NCBI GenBank assembly: GCA_944388405.1
Contig: CALXIQ010000007.1
Span: forward strand, 124,001 to 188,000
Direction: 5' to 3'
Source of the DNA: an uncultured Ruminococcus sp.
GTDB taxonomy: Bacteria > Bacillota > Clostridia > Oscillospirales > Ruminococcaceae
Length of the DNA: 64,000 nucleotides
The position numbers and the translations under genes were made by a program. Positions 27,409-35,215 of this stretch are shown piece by piece. How positions within the stretch are numbered: the stretch's first letter is position 1; each line of letters opens with the position of its first letter. The notes under the pieces are model-generated. The model was not told where the DNA came from. It was given only the letters and a program-made list of their open reading frames with translations, and did no database searches.

Positions 27409-27901
27409 CGCCTTCACCCTCTAAGGGGGTGTCGCTTACAATTTCTCCGCCGCCTGAGCCGTATACAGCCTCAACAAGATTCCTTGCCTTTTCGTCGTTT
27501 TTAATGCGAATGTCCAGCTCCTCCAGCTTTTCAAGAGCTTTCTGGCGGTCGAAAAACTTTATCTCCACTCCTCCGCCCTTTATTCTTTTGATTTCCGACA
27601 CGTTGAAAAGGTCAGCTTCTGCCAGCATATGAGGTGTTATCTCCTCTGCGAACACCAGCGCCGCCGCGTCGTTTACCCTGCCGTAGGCAAGCCTTTCCAG
27701 CCCTGCCCTTACCTCGCACTGCTCTTTGCCTCTCAGCTTGTCCGCCGCTTCAAGCTGTTTTCTGGTGCGTCTGTCGGACAGCAGTTTAATCCCTTCCAGC
27801 TTTGCTCTCAGCGGACTTATTCCTGCCGCAATCGCCGCTTCTGCCGCATTTCGGGTTCTGGAAAAGAACAGGGCAAAATCCTTGGTGTCAATCTGTTTCA
27901 T
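27401..27901 (-). CDS. Phage terminase small subunit
   Basis: This 166-residue DNA-recognition subunit shows an N-terminal helix-turn-helix region (F-F-S-R-T-R-N-A-A-E-A-A-I-A-A-G-I), then a helical oligomerisation region with F-F-D-R-Q-K-A-L-E-K-L-E-E-L, and an acidic C-terminus. AAGGAG precedes the ATG at 27901; 13 extra residues to 27940 are not supported. It is the first gene of the phage operon. A hairpin-plus-T-run lies 60 bases upstream of it. Confidence 0.8.
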   Translation of the reverse strand: MKQIDTKDFALFFSRTRNAAEAAIAAGISPLRAKLEGIKLLSDRRTRKQLEAADKLRGKEQCEVRAGLERLAYGRVNDAAALVFAEEITPHMLAEADLFNVSEIKRIKGGGVEIKFFDRQKALEKLEELDIRIKNDEKARNLVEAVYGSGGGEIVSDTPLEGEGDD

Positions 27902-27950
27902 TTTAATCTCCTTTTTGTTGTCTATATTAACCTCTCTCACTTACAGGCAC

Positions 27951-27986
27951 AAAACAAGAAAAAGTTGCACGCAGATGTGCAACTTT
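27951..27986 (-). terminator. Leader terminator upstream of the phage operon
   Basis: A perfect ten-base stem, AAAGTTGCAC (27961-27970) with GTGCAACTTT (27977-27986), is followed on the minus strand by TTCTTGTTTT. No minus-strand gene lies upstream, so this is a terminator in the leader of terS. It would silence the operon unless antitermination occurs. The palindrome could instead be an operator. Confidence 0.6.
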
Positions 27987-28067
27987 CGCCTAAAAAATCT
28001 TTTGCTCAAAGAAAAATTTGTGATTTGCTACAAATTCAAAATATGATTTTTGTGCTTAATGACAAAA

Positions 28068-28073
28068 ATTATA
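28068..28073 (-). promoter_or_regulatory. Candidate -10 of the phage operon without a good -35
   Basis: TATAAT on the minus strand at 28068-28073 has no recognisable -35 hexamer 16-18 bases upstream. If it is used, an activator or phage-type regulator may be needed. The assignment is weak. Confidence 0.25.
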
Positions 28074-28126
28074 ATATCAAAGCTATGTCCTCCGCATGAA
28101 AGCATATCATAACACAGCCTTTTTGG

Positions 28127-28155
28127 TTGACTTAAACAAGCTGCTATGATATAAT
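28127..28155 (+). promoter_or_regulatory. Promoter of the GNAT gene
   Basis: TTGACT (28127-28132), 17 bases and TATAAT (28150-28155) lie 61 bases before the acetyltransferase start. Confidence 0.7.
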
Positions 28156-28216
28156 AAAGCCTGCTTTAAGTCGCAAAAGGCGGCAAACAGGTTAATTGCT
28201 ATATATGGGGGATTTT

Positions 28217-28747
28217 ATGGTTTTACAAACAAAACGGCTCATTCTCCGCAGAATGACCATGAATGATTTTACAGATATTTCGGAAATTCTCAAGGATCAA
28301 AAGACAATGTATGCCTACGAGCATAGCTTTTCTGACCAAGAGGTATACGACTGGATAAATCGCCAGCTTGACAGATACGAAAAGTACGGCTTCGGGCTGT
28401 GGGCGGTAATATTAAAGGATAGCGGCAGGCTTATCGGGCAGTGCGGCATAACGATTCAGGACACCGGCGGCAGAGAGGTTTTGGAGGTAGGTTATCTTTT
28501 CAACCGCCGCTTCTGGCACTGCGGCTATGCTTGTGAAGCGGCAAGGGCGTGCAGAGATTACGCTTTTCAAAGTCTGGAAGCTGATGAGGTGTGTTCAATT
28601 ATACGCACAAACAACCTATCCTCCCAGCGAGTTGCAATAAGAAACGGTATGCTTCCCCGCAGTATTTTTACCAAGCGTTACATGGGAATTGATATGCCCC
28701 ATATAGTTTTTTCGGTGACTAAATCTGAGCTTACCAATCGGCAATAA
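28217..28747 (+). CDS. GNAT acetyltransferase, RimJ/RimL-like
   Basis: This 176-residue acetyltransferase shows T-K-R-L-I-L-R-R-M at the N-terminus, G-x-x-I-G-Q-C-G-I, E-V-G-Y-L-F-N-R-R-F-W-H-C-G-Y-A-C-E-A and S-I-I-R-T-N-N-x-x-S-Q-R-V-A. This is the pattern of the RimJ/RimL/Ard subgroup, which acetylates protein N-termini or small molecules. The substrate is unknown. The ATG at 28217 follows GGGGGATTTT. The gene has its own promoter and a convergent terminator at its end. Confidence 0.85.
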   Translation: MVLQTKRLILRRMTMNDFTDISEILKDQKTMYAYEHSFSDQEVYDWINRQLDRYEKYGFGLWAVILKDSGRLIGQCGITIQDTGGREVLEVGYLFNRRFWHCGYACEAARACRDYAFQSLEADEVCSIIRTNNLSSQRVAIRNGMLPRSIFTKRYMGIDMPHIVFSVTKSELTNRQ

Positions 28748-28750
28748 AAA

Positions 28751-28824
28751 TGACCGCAGGCTGTGCCCTCACAAAGACGACTTAACATCGCCTTGATTGT
28801 AGGACCGCCTACGGTCACGTTTTT
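28751..28824. terminator. Bidirectional long-stem terminator
   Basis: TGACCGCAGGC (28751-28761) pairs with GCCTACGGTCA (28807-28817) around a 45-base apical region. The stem is flanked by T-runs on both strands, between the convergent GNAT and tcdA genes. Confidence 0.6.
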
Positions 28825-28830
28825 GTGCAT

Positions 28831-29526
28831 TTATTCAAGCAGCTCGTTTATTATTACCGATGCCATAATAAGCCCGGCGCAGGAGGGCACAAACGCCGTA
28901 CTCCCCGGAAGCAGCTTTTCGCCCTTGGCATGGAGAGGGCGTTTTGTTTCCTCTTTTGAATAAACTACTTTAAGCTTTTTTACTCCCCGTTTTTTAAGCT
29001 CCCGTCGCATTACCCTTGCAAGGGGGCAAACCGAGGTCTGATATATATCCGCCACCTCAAGCATTTCAGGATGAATCTTGTTTCCCGCTCCCATTGCGCT
29101 TATGATTGGTACGCCTAACTGCCCACACCTTACTGCCAGCGAAATTTTCCCCGGCACAAAGTCTATTGCGTCGGCAACGTAGTCGTACGCTGTCAGGTCA
29201 AATTCCTCCGCATTATCGGGAGCGTAAAACTTCGGAATTTCGGTTACAACACATTCGGGATTGATTGACAGCACACGGTTTTTTGCCGCTTGGGTCTTCA
29301 TCATTCCCACTGTATCCCTTACCGCTATTATCTGACGGTTTAAGTTTGAAAGGGCTACCTTGTCGTTGTCTACAATGTCGATTGCGCCTATTCCGCTGCG
29401 GGCAAGGGCTTCGATTATATATCCCCCCACTCCACCGGCGCCGAATACCGCCACTCTTTTGGTTTTTAGCGACGCCACTTTTTCACTGCCGTATATAAGT
29501 TCCAGTCTTGAAAGGGGTGTTTCCAT
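28831..29526 (-). CDS. tcdA: tRNA threonylcarbamoyladenosine dehydratase TcdA (ThiF/E1-like)
   Basis: This 231-residue E1-like ATP-dependent enzyme is expected to cyclise the t6A base to ct6A. It has R-L-E-L-I-Y-G at the start, the nucleotide loop V-F-G-A-G-G-V-G-G, D-N-D, N-L-N-R-Q-I-I-A and D-A-I-D, and the C-terminal P-S-C-A-G-L-I. It is a natural partner of TsaD elsewhere in the window. Another ThiF-family role cannot be excluded from sequence alone. Confidence 0.87.
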   Translation of the reverse strand: METPLSRLELIYGSEKVASLKTKRVAVFGAGGVGGYIIEALARSGIGAIDIVDNDKVALSNLNRQIIAVRDTVGMMKTQAAKNRVLSINPECVVTEIPKFYAPDNAEEFDLTAYDYVADAIDFVPGKISLAVRCGQLGVPIISAMGAGNKIHPEMLEVADIYQTSVCPLARVMRRELKKRGVKKLKVVYSKEETKRPLHAKGEKLLPGSTAFVPSCAGLIMASVIINELLE

Positions 29527-29576
29527 GAATCTTTGCTCCTTTCTGTTTTTTCTTTTCCAGCGGGATATGCAAGGCT

Positions 29577-30464
29577 TTATTCATCGTCATTCTCGGCTTC
29601 TGCATGCTCCTTATCCCAATCGTAATCGTCGTAGGTATTGAGGAAATTATATCTCTTTCCCTTATATTCATACTCGATAACAGTACGGAGATTTACGTTA
29701 TAAACGCTTTTGAAAATATTCGTTTCAACAAACTCGTTGCCTTCAGCAAGCTTTGCAATAAGCGCCTTTATTTCCTGACGCTTTGAAAGCTCCCCTTTGT
29801 TTTCAAGCTTTGAATATTCCTCGGTAAAACGGCAGGCGCACTGAATAAACTCAAGGTTGTTGTATCTCACCCAGTCCTTTATGTGCTTTTCCCTGACCAT
29901 ATACAGAGGACGAATAAGCTCCATGCCCTTGAAGTTTTTTGAGTGAAGCTTCGGCATCATGGTCTGAACCTGTCCGCCGTAAATCATGCCCATAAGTATG
30001 GTTTCGATAACGTCGTCAAAGTGATGCCCAAGAGCTATCTTATTGCAGCCCAGATCCTGAGCATTTTTATAGAGATGACCTCTCCTCATTCTGGCGCAGA
30101 GGTAGCAGGGGTTGTTGTTGACTCCTGCCACTATATTGAAGATATGGGTTTCAAACATATGTATGGGGATATTCATAAGCCGGGCGTTATCGATTATCTT
30201 CTGCTTGTTTACCTCGTTGTATCCCGGGTTCATCACCAGAAATTCCAGCTCAAAATTTGTCTCCGAATACTTCTGAAGGTGCTGGAGGCATTTTGCCATA
30301 AGCATAGAATCCTTTCCGCCGGAAATACAAACGGCAATACGGTCGCCGTCGTTTATCATTTTGTATTCCTTTATGCCCATTACGAATTTATTCCAGATAT
30401 CCTTGCGGTACTTTTTTATAATGCTTCTTTCAATAAGCTGATAAGGCTCTAAAGTCCTTGCCAT
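29577..30464 (-). CDS. TtcA-family PP-loop tRNA thiolation protein
   Basis: This 295-residue ATP-pyrophosphatase shows the PP-loop C-I-S-G-G-K-D-S-M-L. P-C-Y-L-C-A-R-M-R-R-G carries the C-x-x-C that binds an iron-sulfur cluster in TtcA, and G-H-H-F-D-D-V-I-E-T follows. TtcA makes 2-thiocytidine at position 32 of some tRNAs, but related Clostridial proteins are not all tested. The C-terminus is acidic. It lies 50 bases upstream of tcdA on the same strand. Confidence 0.82.
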   Translation of the reverse strand: MARTLEPYQLIERSIIKKYRKDIWNKFVMGIKEYKMINDGDRIAVCISGGKDSMLMAKCLQHLQKYSETNFELEFLVMNPGYNEVNKQKIIDNARLMNIPIHMFETHIFNIVAGVNNNPCYLCARMRRGHLYKNAQDLGCNKIALGHHFDDVIETILMGMIYGGQVQTMMPKLHSKNFKGMELIRPLYMVREKHIKDWVRYNNLEFIQCACRFTEEYSKLENKGELSKRQEIKALIAKLAEGNEFVETNIFKSVYNVNLRTVIEYEYKGKRYNFLNTYDDYDWDKEHAEAENDDE

Positions 30465-30569
30465 GGTTTTCTCCTTTCATATTAGGTGTTTTCAAACTTT
30501 AATTATACTATGAAACCCGCCTTTCGTCAACCGCCGCAAATAAGCTTTTGCGCAGAAAGGCTTTGCAGG

Positions 30570-30635
30570 TTGAAATGTTGCGGGATATATGCTATACTTG
30601 TCTTTAAGGTAGGTTTAAGGTAATGCAGATATAAT
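30570..30635 (+). promoter_or_regulatory. Two-component operon promoter with CiaR-type direct repeat
   Basis: TTTAAG (30603-30608) and TTTAAG (30614-30619) are separated by five bases. Ten bases later comes TATAAT (30630-30635). This is the spacing of response-regulator boxes such as CiaR (TTAAG-N5-TTAAG, N10, -10). A second possible sigma-A promoter lies upstream (TTGAAA 30570-30575, 17 bases, TATACT 30593-30598), and the box falls over its start point. It suggests autoregulation, activating one promoter and blocking the other. Confidence 0.6.
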
Positions 30636-30692
30636 AAAACATAAGCAGACGTTTACTGTTAAACAGATACATAATTTCAGGAGGTTTTGTAT

Positions 30693-31373
30693 ATGCGTAT
30701 CTTACTTGCCGAGGACGAAAGAGAGCTTTCAAATGCCCTTTCAGCCATTTTAAAACACAATCATTATACGGTGGACGCCGTTTACAACGGAACAGACGCT
30801 TTGAATTACGGGCTCAGTGAGAACTACGACGGAATAGTGCTGGATATTATGATGCCCCAAATGAACGGTATTGACGTGCTCAAGCTGCTGCGTTCAAACG
30901 GAGTTGAGACTCCCATTCTGCTTCTTACCGCCAAGGCGGAGCTTGACGATAAGATACTGGGGCTTAATTCCGGTGCGGACGATTATATGACAAAGCCCTT
31001 CGCCATAGGTGAATTTATTGCGAGAATACGTGCGCTTACCAGAAGAAACACCGCCTTTGCGCCCAACAAGCTTACAATGGGCAACATAACCCTTAACCGT
31101 GAAAACTTTCAGCTTTCGACCGACAAGGCGTCGGTTCACCTTGCCAACAGGGAGTTTCAGGTGCTTGAAATGCTTATGTTAAACCCCAATGTGCTTATAT
31201 CAACCTCAAAATTCATGGACAGAATCTGGAGCTTTGATTCGGAGGCGGAAAGAAACGTCGTCTGGGTATATATTGCGTATCTCAGAAGAAAGCTGGCTTC
31301 AATAGGCGCAAACGTTGAAATTAAAGCCACAAGAGGCGTGGGATACACCCTTGCCCTTATTGACGAAGAATAA
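30693..31373 (+). CDS. OmpR-family response regulator
   Basis: The product is 226 residues. The receiver domain (1-120) has the acidic pocket E-D-E, the phospho-acceptor Asp in G-I-V-L-D-I-M-M-P, L-L-T-A-K and the K-P-F switch lysine. The C-terminal winged helix (about 130-225) contains L-T-x-x-E-F-like L-A-N-R-E-F-Q-V-L-E-M-L and the G-V-G-Y-T-L hairpin. AGGAGG lies before the ATG at 30693. The gene is followed by its kinase. The upstream direct repeat matches CiaR-type sites. Confidence 0.93.
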   Translation: MRILLAEDERELSNALSAILKHNHYTVDAVYNGTDALNYGLSENYDGIVLDIMMPQMNGIDVLKLLRSNGVETPILLLTAKAELDDKILGLNSGADDYMTKPFAIGEFIARIRALTRRNTAFAPNKLTMGNITLNRENFQLSTDKASVHLANREFQVLEMLMLNPNVLISTSKFMDRIWSFDSEAERNVVWVYIAYLRRKLASIGANVEIKATRGVGYTLALIDEE

Positions 31374-31414
31374 TTGTTTGCAAGGCGGCTGTCTGAGATG
31401 AAAGGACTTTTTTA

Positions 31415-32668
31415 ATGATAAAAAAGCTGCGTAGAAAATTTGTGCTTATTGCAGTACTTTCTCTCTTTTTAGTGGAAGTGGTGATAATAGGCACAATAAA
31501 CATGATAAATGTGTATCAGCAAAATTCAAAGTCGGACAATCTGCTTGCTATAATCATTGAAAATGATGGAAGGCTTCCCGACTTTGGAAAATCGGGGCAT
31601 GACAAGCCGCCTGCCGACATTCCCGGGCAAAAAGAGCTTTACGACAAAGGGATTAATCCCGAAACCAAATACGTCACCCGTTATTTCACCGTCAAAACTG
31701 ACCAAAGCGGCGAAATAATCCTTATCGACACCTCTTATATTGCCGCAATAACCGCTGACGACGCAGCGGAATATGCCACTCAGGCGTTGGAGGACGGTAA
31801 TGAAAAGGGCTGGGCTGAAAATTACAGATACGCTGTTTCACAGGACTCTGACGGGTATCTGCTGGTGTTTATCGACTGCCGCAGTCAGCTTGAAACCAGA
31901 TATCAGTTTCTTATTATATCCTTGGCTATCGGATTTTCAGGGCTTGTTGTGGTAAGCATACTGGTGGCGGTTTTTTCAAAAAGAGCCATACGTCCCGTTA
32001 TTGAAAGCATGGAAAAGCAAAAGCAGTTTATAACCGACGCCGGGCATGAAATTAAAACTCCCCTTGCCATAATCTCCGCAAATGCCGAGGTTCTGGAGCT
32101 TACAGAGGGCAGCTCGGAATGGGTTGACAGCATTAAGAATCAGACCAAACGTCTCAGCGAGCTTATAAAAAACCTGCTTACCCTTTCAAAAACGGACGAG
32201 GAAATTAAAACGGTCTTTGAAAAATTCAACCTCAGCGACGCCGTTTACGACGCTGCAAGCCAGTTTATAACTCTGGCGGCTTCCCGGGGGAAGTCTCTGG
32301 CGATTGACGTTGAAAATGACATAGAGTTTACCGGCGACGAGGGCATGATGCGACAGCTTGTTTCCATTCTCCTTGACAATGCGGTTAAATACGCCGACGA
32401 CGGCGGAGAGATAAAACTTTCGCTGAAATATGAGCACAAGCAAATTGAGCTTAACGTATGCAACCCCTGCAGTGTCAGACCCGTGGGGGATCTGTCAAGG
32501 CTTTTCGACCGTTTTTACAGAGCGGATTCCTCACGCTCACGGGAAACGGGCGGCTACGGAATAGGACTTTCTATAGCAAAAGCCATTTGTGATTCTCACA
32601 AATGCAGAATATCCGTAAAATATGATTCGGGCGTTATTACTTTCAGGGTATGCGCTCCGTCAAAATAA
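31415..32668 (+). CDS. Sensor histidine kinase
   Basis: This is a 417-residue membrane kinase. Helix 1 spans about residues 9-30, an extracellular sensor of about 130 residues follows, and helix 2 is at about 163-188. The dimerisation domain carries D-A-G-H-E-I-K-T-P-L with the phospho-His. The ATPase domain has the N-box L-L-D-N-A-V-K-Y-A, F-D-R-F-Y-R-A-D and G-G-Y-G-I-G-L-S-I-A. It is the partner of the preceding response regulator, 41 bases apart. The stimulus is unknown. A strong hairpin terminates the operon. Confidence 0.93.
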   Translation: MIKKLRRKFVLIAVLSLFLVEVVIIGTINMINVYQQNSKSDNLLAIIIENDGRLPDFGKSGHDKPPADIPGQKELYDKGINPETKYVTRYFTVKTDQSGEIILIDTSYIAAITADDAAEYATQALEDGNEKGWAENYRYAVSQDSDGYLLVFIDCRSQLETRYQFLIISLAIGFSGLVVVSILVAVFSKRAIRPVIESMEKQKQFITDAGHEIKTPLAIISANAEVLELTEGSSEWVDSIKNQTKRLSELIKNLLTLSKTDEEIKTVFEKFNLSDAVYDAASQFITLAASRGKSLAIDVENDIEFTGDEGMMRQLVSILLDNAVKYADDGGEIKLSLKYEHKQIELNVCNPCSVRPVGDLSRLFDRFYRADSSRSRETGGYGIGLSIAKAICDSHKCRISVKYDSGVITFRVCAPSK

Positions 32669-32688
32669 ACGCTCGCTTCAAAAAGCAA

Positions 32689-32732
32689 AAAACGGACGGT
32701 CACAGTTTGGTAACTATGACCGTCCGTTTTTG
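32689..32732. terminator. Bidirectional terminator after the kinase gene
   Basis: AAAACGGACGGTCA (32689-32702) and TGACCGTCCGTTTT (32717-32730) form a perfect 14-base stem. It serves the kinase gene and the convergent ricT operon. Confidence 0.9.
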
Positions 32733-32792
32733 TTATTACGATGTATAATTTGACGTCACGGCGGCTTATTCAAGCCGTAACTCTAACGCCTG

Positions 32793-33656
32793 CTATTTAT
32801 CCTCAAGGGATTTAAGCGCCTTAATCTCGTTTTTGTTAAGCTTGATTACGGCGTCTTTAAGCACTTCCACCTCCGACTTGTCAAGGGTAACTACGGCATC
32901 GGTTTTGTCAAGCTTTATTCTCAGCTTTCCGGTAATAATGTTAGCTTCCTCCACAACTCCTCTGCCGTCGGCGGTTTTGACAATCGCTCCCACCTTGGGG
33001 GTGGTTTTCAAAAGCTCCTCATAGTTTTCCTGTTCATATTTCAGACAGCACATAAGCCTTCCGCAGGTACCTGAGATTTTGGTGGGATTTAAGGACAGCG
33101 ACTGTTCCTTTGCCATTTTTATCGACACAGGCTGAAATTCCCCAAGAAACTGTGAACAGCAGAACTGTCTACCGCAGATTCCCAGTCCTCCCAGCATTTT
33201 AGCTTCGTCCCGCACGCCTATCTGTCTAAGCTCAATTCTGGTGCGGAATACGGCGGCAAGGTCCTTTACAAGCTCGCGGAAATCTATGCGTCCCTCAGCG
33301 GTAAAGTAAAACAGCAGCTTGCTGTTGTCAAAGGTGCACTCAACGTCTATCAGGTTCATTTTCAGCTTGTGGTGCTTGATTTTTTCCTCACAGATTTTAA
33401 AAGCGTCCTTTTCCTTCGCCTTATTCTTTTCAATAACCGCAAAATCCTCGGGGGTGGCGATTCGTATTACCTGCTTAATGGGATTTGAAAACTGGGTTTC
33501 GTCAATCTCCCGTCCGCACAGCACTACCTCGCCGCACTCCACGCCTCGTGCGGTTTCAACGATTACCTTATCGTTCATCTTTATATCAAGACCGTGGGGG
33601 TCAAAATAATAAACTTTTCCTATGGATTTAAATCTTACTCCGATTATTTTGAGCAA
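32793..33656 (-). CDS. ricT: PSP1-domain regulator RicT (YaaT)
   Basis: This 287-residue protein has a PSP1 core (residues about 20-230) with clustered cysteines: G-I-C-G-R-Q-F-C-C-S-Q-F and C-G-R-L-M-C-C-L-K-Y. They match the iron-sulfur-binding cysteines of RicT, which with RicA and RicF guides RNase Y mRNA cleavage and affects sporulation and biofilm in Bacillus. The start is TTG at 33656. It lies next to holB and darA as in the Bacillus yaaQ-yaaT cluster. Confidence 0.9.
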   Translation of the reverse strand: MLKIIGVRFKSIGKVYYFDPHGLDIKMNDKVIVETARGVECGEVVLCGREIDETQFSNPIKQVIRIATPEDFAVIEKNKAKEKDAFKICEEKIKHHKLKMNLIDVECTFDNSKLLFYFTAEGRIDFRELVKDLAAVFRTRIELRQIGVRDEAKMLGGLGICGRQFCCSQFLGEFQPVSIKMAKEQSLSLNPTKISGTCGRLMCCLKYEQENYEELLKTTPKVGAIVKTADGRGVVEEANIITGKLRIKLDKTDAVVTLDKSEVEVLKDAVIKLNKNEIKALKSLEDK

Positions 33657-33699
33657 ATTTTTTCACCGTTCCTTTCCTTTGCGCTGTTGATTAAAATGT

Positions 33700-34689
33700 T
33701 CAGGCTGGTTTGTTTATAACGCCGCATATTTCCCCCGACAGGCTGTTCATTGTAAGGGTAAGATTGCAGTTTGAATCCACCTTTGCTATGTAATCGCACA
33801 GCAAGCCGTAAAGTTCTCTTAACGTTTCCTCGTTGAGCATCCCCGCAAGCCCTGCCGCCGTATCGGGGCAGCAGCTGAATCTGTTTTTTATCCCAAGCCT
33901 TGCGGCGCAGGCGTCTCTTGCTATCTCGCTTAGGAAAACCAGCGACTGTCTGAACACTGCCTTCTTGCCGTCGGCAGAGAAAAACCGCCGCAGTATTTCA
34001 TATTCGTCCCGAGCAAGCATAGCCCTTGAACAGCCGGAGGCAATTTCAAAAGCCGCAGGCAGAACGTCTCCCTCAAGAAATTCAAGGCATCTGCCTATGT
34101 TCCCATGACCGCAGACTATCGCATCTCTTATGTCAGATTCTGAGTACTTATTTAACCCTCTCAGAAACTCAGCCGAATCGGCGTCGGTACAGGGCTGAGC
34201 GGTAAGGCATAGCACTCTTGAAATTATGGTTTTCAAAAAAGTCTGCTTTGACGCCGCCGTAAGAATGACAACACAGTGAGCAGGCGGTTCCTCTATCAGC
34301 TTAAGCAGAATATTCTGCACCTGAACAGAGGTGCTGACCGATCTGTCAAGGTCGGGGATAAGATAGACCTTGAACCTGCCTTCGTTGGGCTTTACCACTG
34401 CGTCGGAAACCAGTGCACGTATTGTATCCACCTGATAGTTGCCGTTTTCGTTAGCCTGAGCGGTAATAAAATCGGGGTGGGCGTTATGCTCAAGCATTTT
34501 ACAGGATTTGCAGACTCCGCAGGGCTTAGCCTGCCCGTTTTGGCACAAAAGCATTGCGGCGATATATTTCGCCAGCGTTTTTTTACCCTGTCCCTTTTCT
34601 CCGCATATGGCTATGGAATGAGGTTCTCTGCCCTTTGAAATCATGGAGGATATAAGATTTATATTTTCGGCGTTTGCGTATATTTTCAT
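33700..34689 (-). CDS. holB: DNA polymerase III delta-prime subunit
   Basis: This is a 329-residue clamp-loader subunit. It has Walker A G-E-K-G-Q-G-K-K-T, a zinc module (C-x8-C-x2-C-x2-C, with C-G-V-C-K-S-C), a sensor region L-I-E-E-P-P and a degenerate S-R-C-like I-S-R-V. It acts in the replisome to load the sliding clamp. The gene sits between darA and ricT. Confidence 0.9.
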   Translation of the reverse strand: MKIYANAENINLISSMISKGREPHSIAICGEKGQGKKTLAKYIAAMLLCQNGQAKPCGVCKSCKMLEHNAHPDFITAQANENGNYQVDTIRALVSDAVVKPNEGRFKVYLIPDLDRSVSTSVQVQNILLKLIEEPPAHCVVILTAASKQTFLKTIISRVLCLTAQPCTDADSAEFLRGLNKYSESDIRDAIVCGHGNIGRCLEFLEGDVLPAAFEIASGCSRAMLARDEYEILRRFFSADGKKAVFRQSLVFLSEIARDACAARLGIKNRFSCCPDTAAGLAGMLNEETLRELYGLLCDYIAKVDSNCNLTLTMNSLSGEICGVINKPA

Positions 34690-34746
34690 GGTAAACAGCC
34701 TGCATACACAAGCCTTTTATCCTCCTTTCACGGGTGTTTGTTAAGG

Positions 34747-35070
34747 CTATACCTTTTCAAAGCGTTCGATGTCGGTAACGAAAATAGTAGCTCCCCCTAC
34801 AGTTACCTCCACGGGATAGGAAGCCACTCCTTCAGGTCCCAGCACTGTTGCTGACGGAACAAACTGCTTTCTTTTGCGGGAATGTTCCTTGCAGGCGTCG
34901 ATAACCACATCTACCTCGTCATCCTGACAGCAAATCATAAAGGTAGTGTTGCCCGCTGAAAGAAATCCGCCTGTTGAAGCAAGCTTTGTAGCTCTGATGC
35001 CCTTTTTGAGCAGACCCTTTGATACGGCGTATGTATCGTCGCTGTTTACGATGGCGTATACAAGTTTCAT
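34747..35070 (-). CDS. darA: Cyclic-di-AMP receptor DarA (PII-like)
   Basis: This 107-residue PII-like trimer subunit matches the DUF970/DarA family: M-K-L-V-Y-A-I-V-N-S-D-D, T-K-L-A-S-T-G-G-F-L-x-x-G-N-T-T, and V-T-V-G-G-A-T-I-F-V at the C-terminus. The T-G-G-F-L and G-N-T-T segments form the c-di-AMP pocket. The downstream target is unknown in any organism. GGAGG precedes the ATG. Confidence 0.93.
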   Translation of the reverse strand: MKLVYAIVNSDDTYAVSKGLLKKGIRATKLASTGGFLSAGNTTFMICCQDDEVDVVIDACKEHSRKRKQFVPSATVLGPEGVASYPVEVTVGGATIFVTDIERFEKV

Positions 35071-35215
35071 AAAAATTACCTCCGTCCAATTCTTGTGGAA
35101 ATTTTGTATTTTAACCTGACGGTATTAACCTTAACGCTAAGCCTGCCGCAAGGTAAAGGCTTATCATTTTTTACCTATGGGGATAACAGGCTGTCATCAG
35201 CCGCTATCATACATT

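Noticed and set aside
20660..28217. Attachment-site repeats flanking the phage operon
   Set aside because: I looked for direct repeats and a tRNA at the two borders and found none; the borders are the yfhO promoter and a GNAT promoter.
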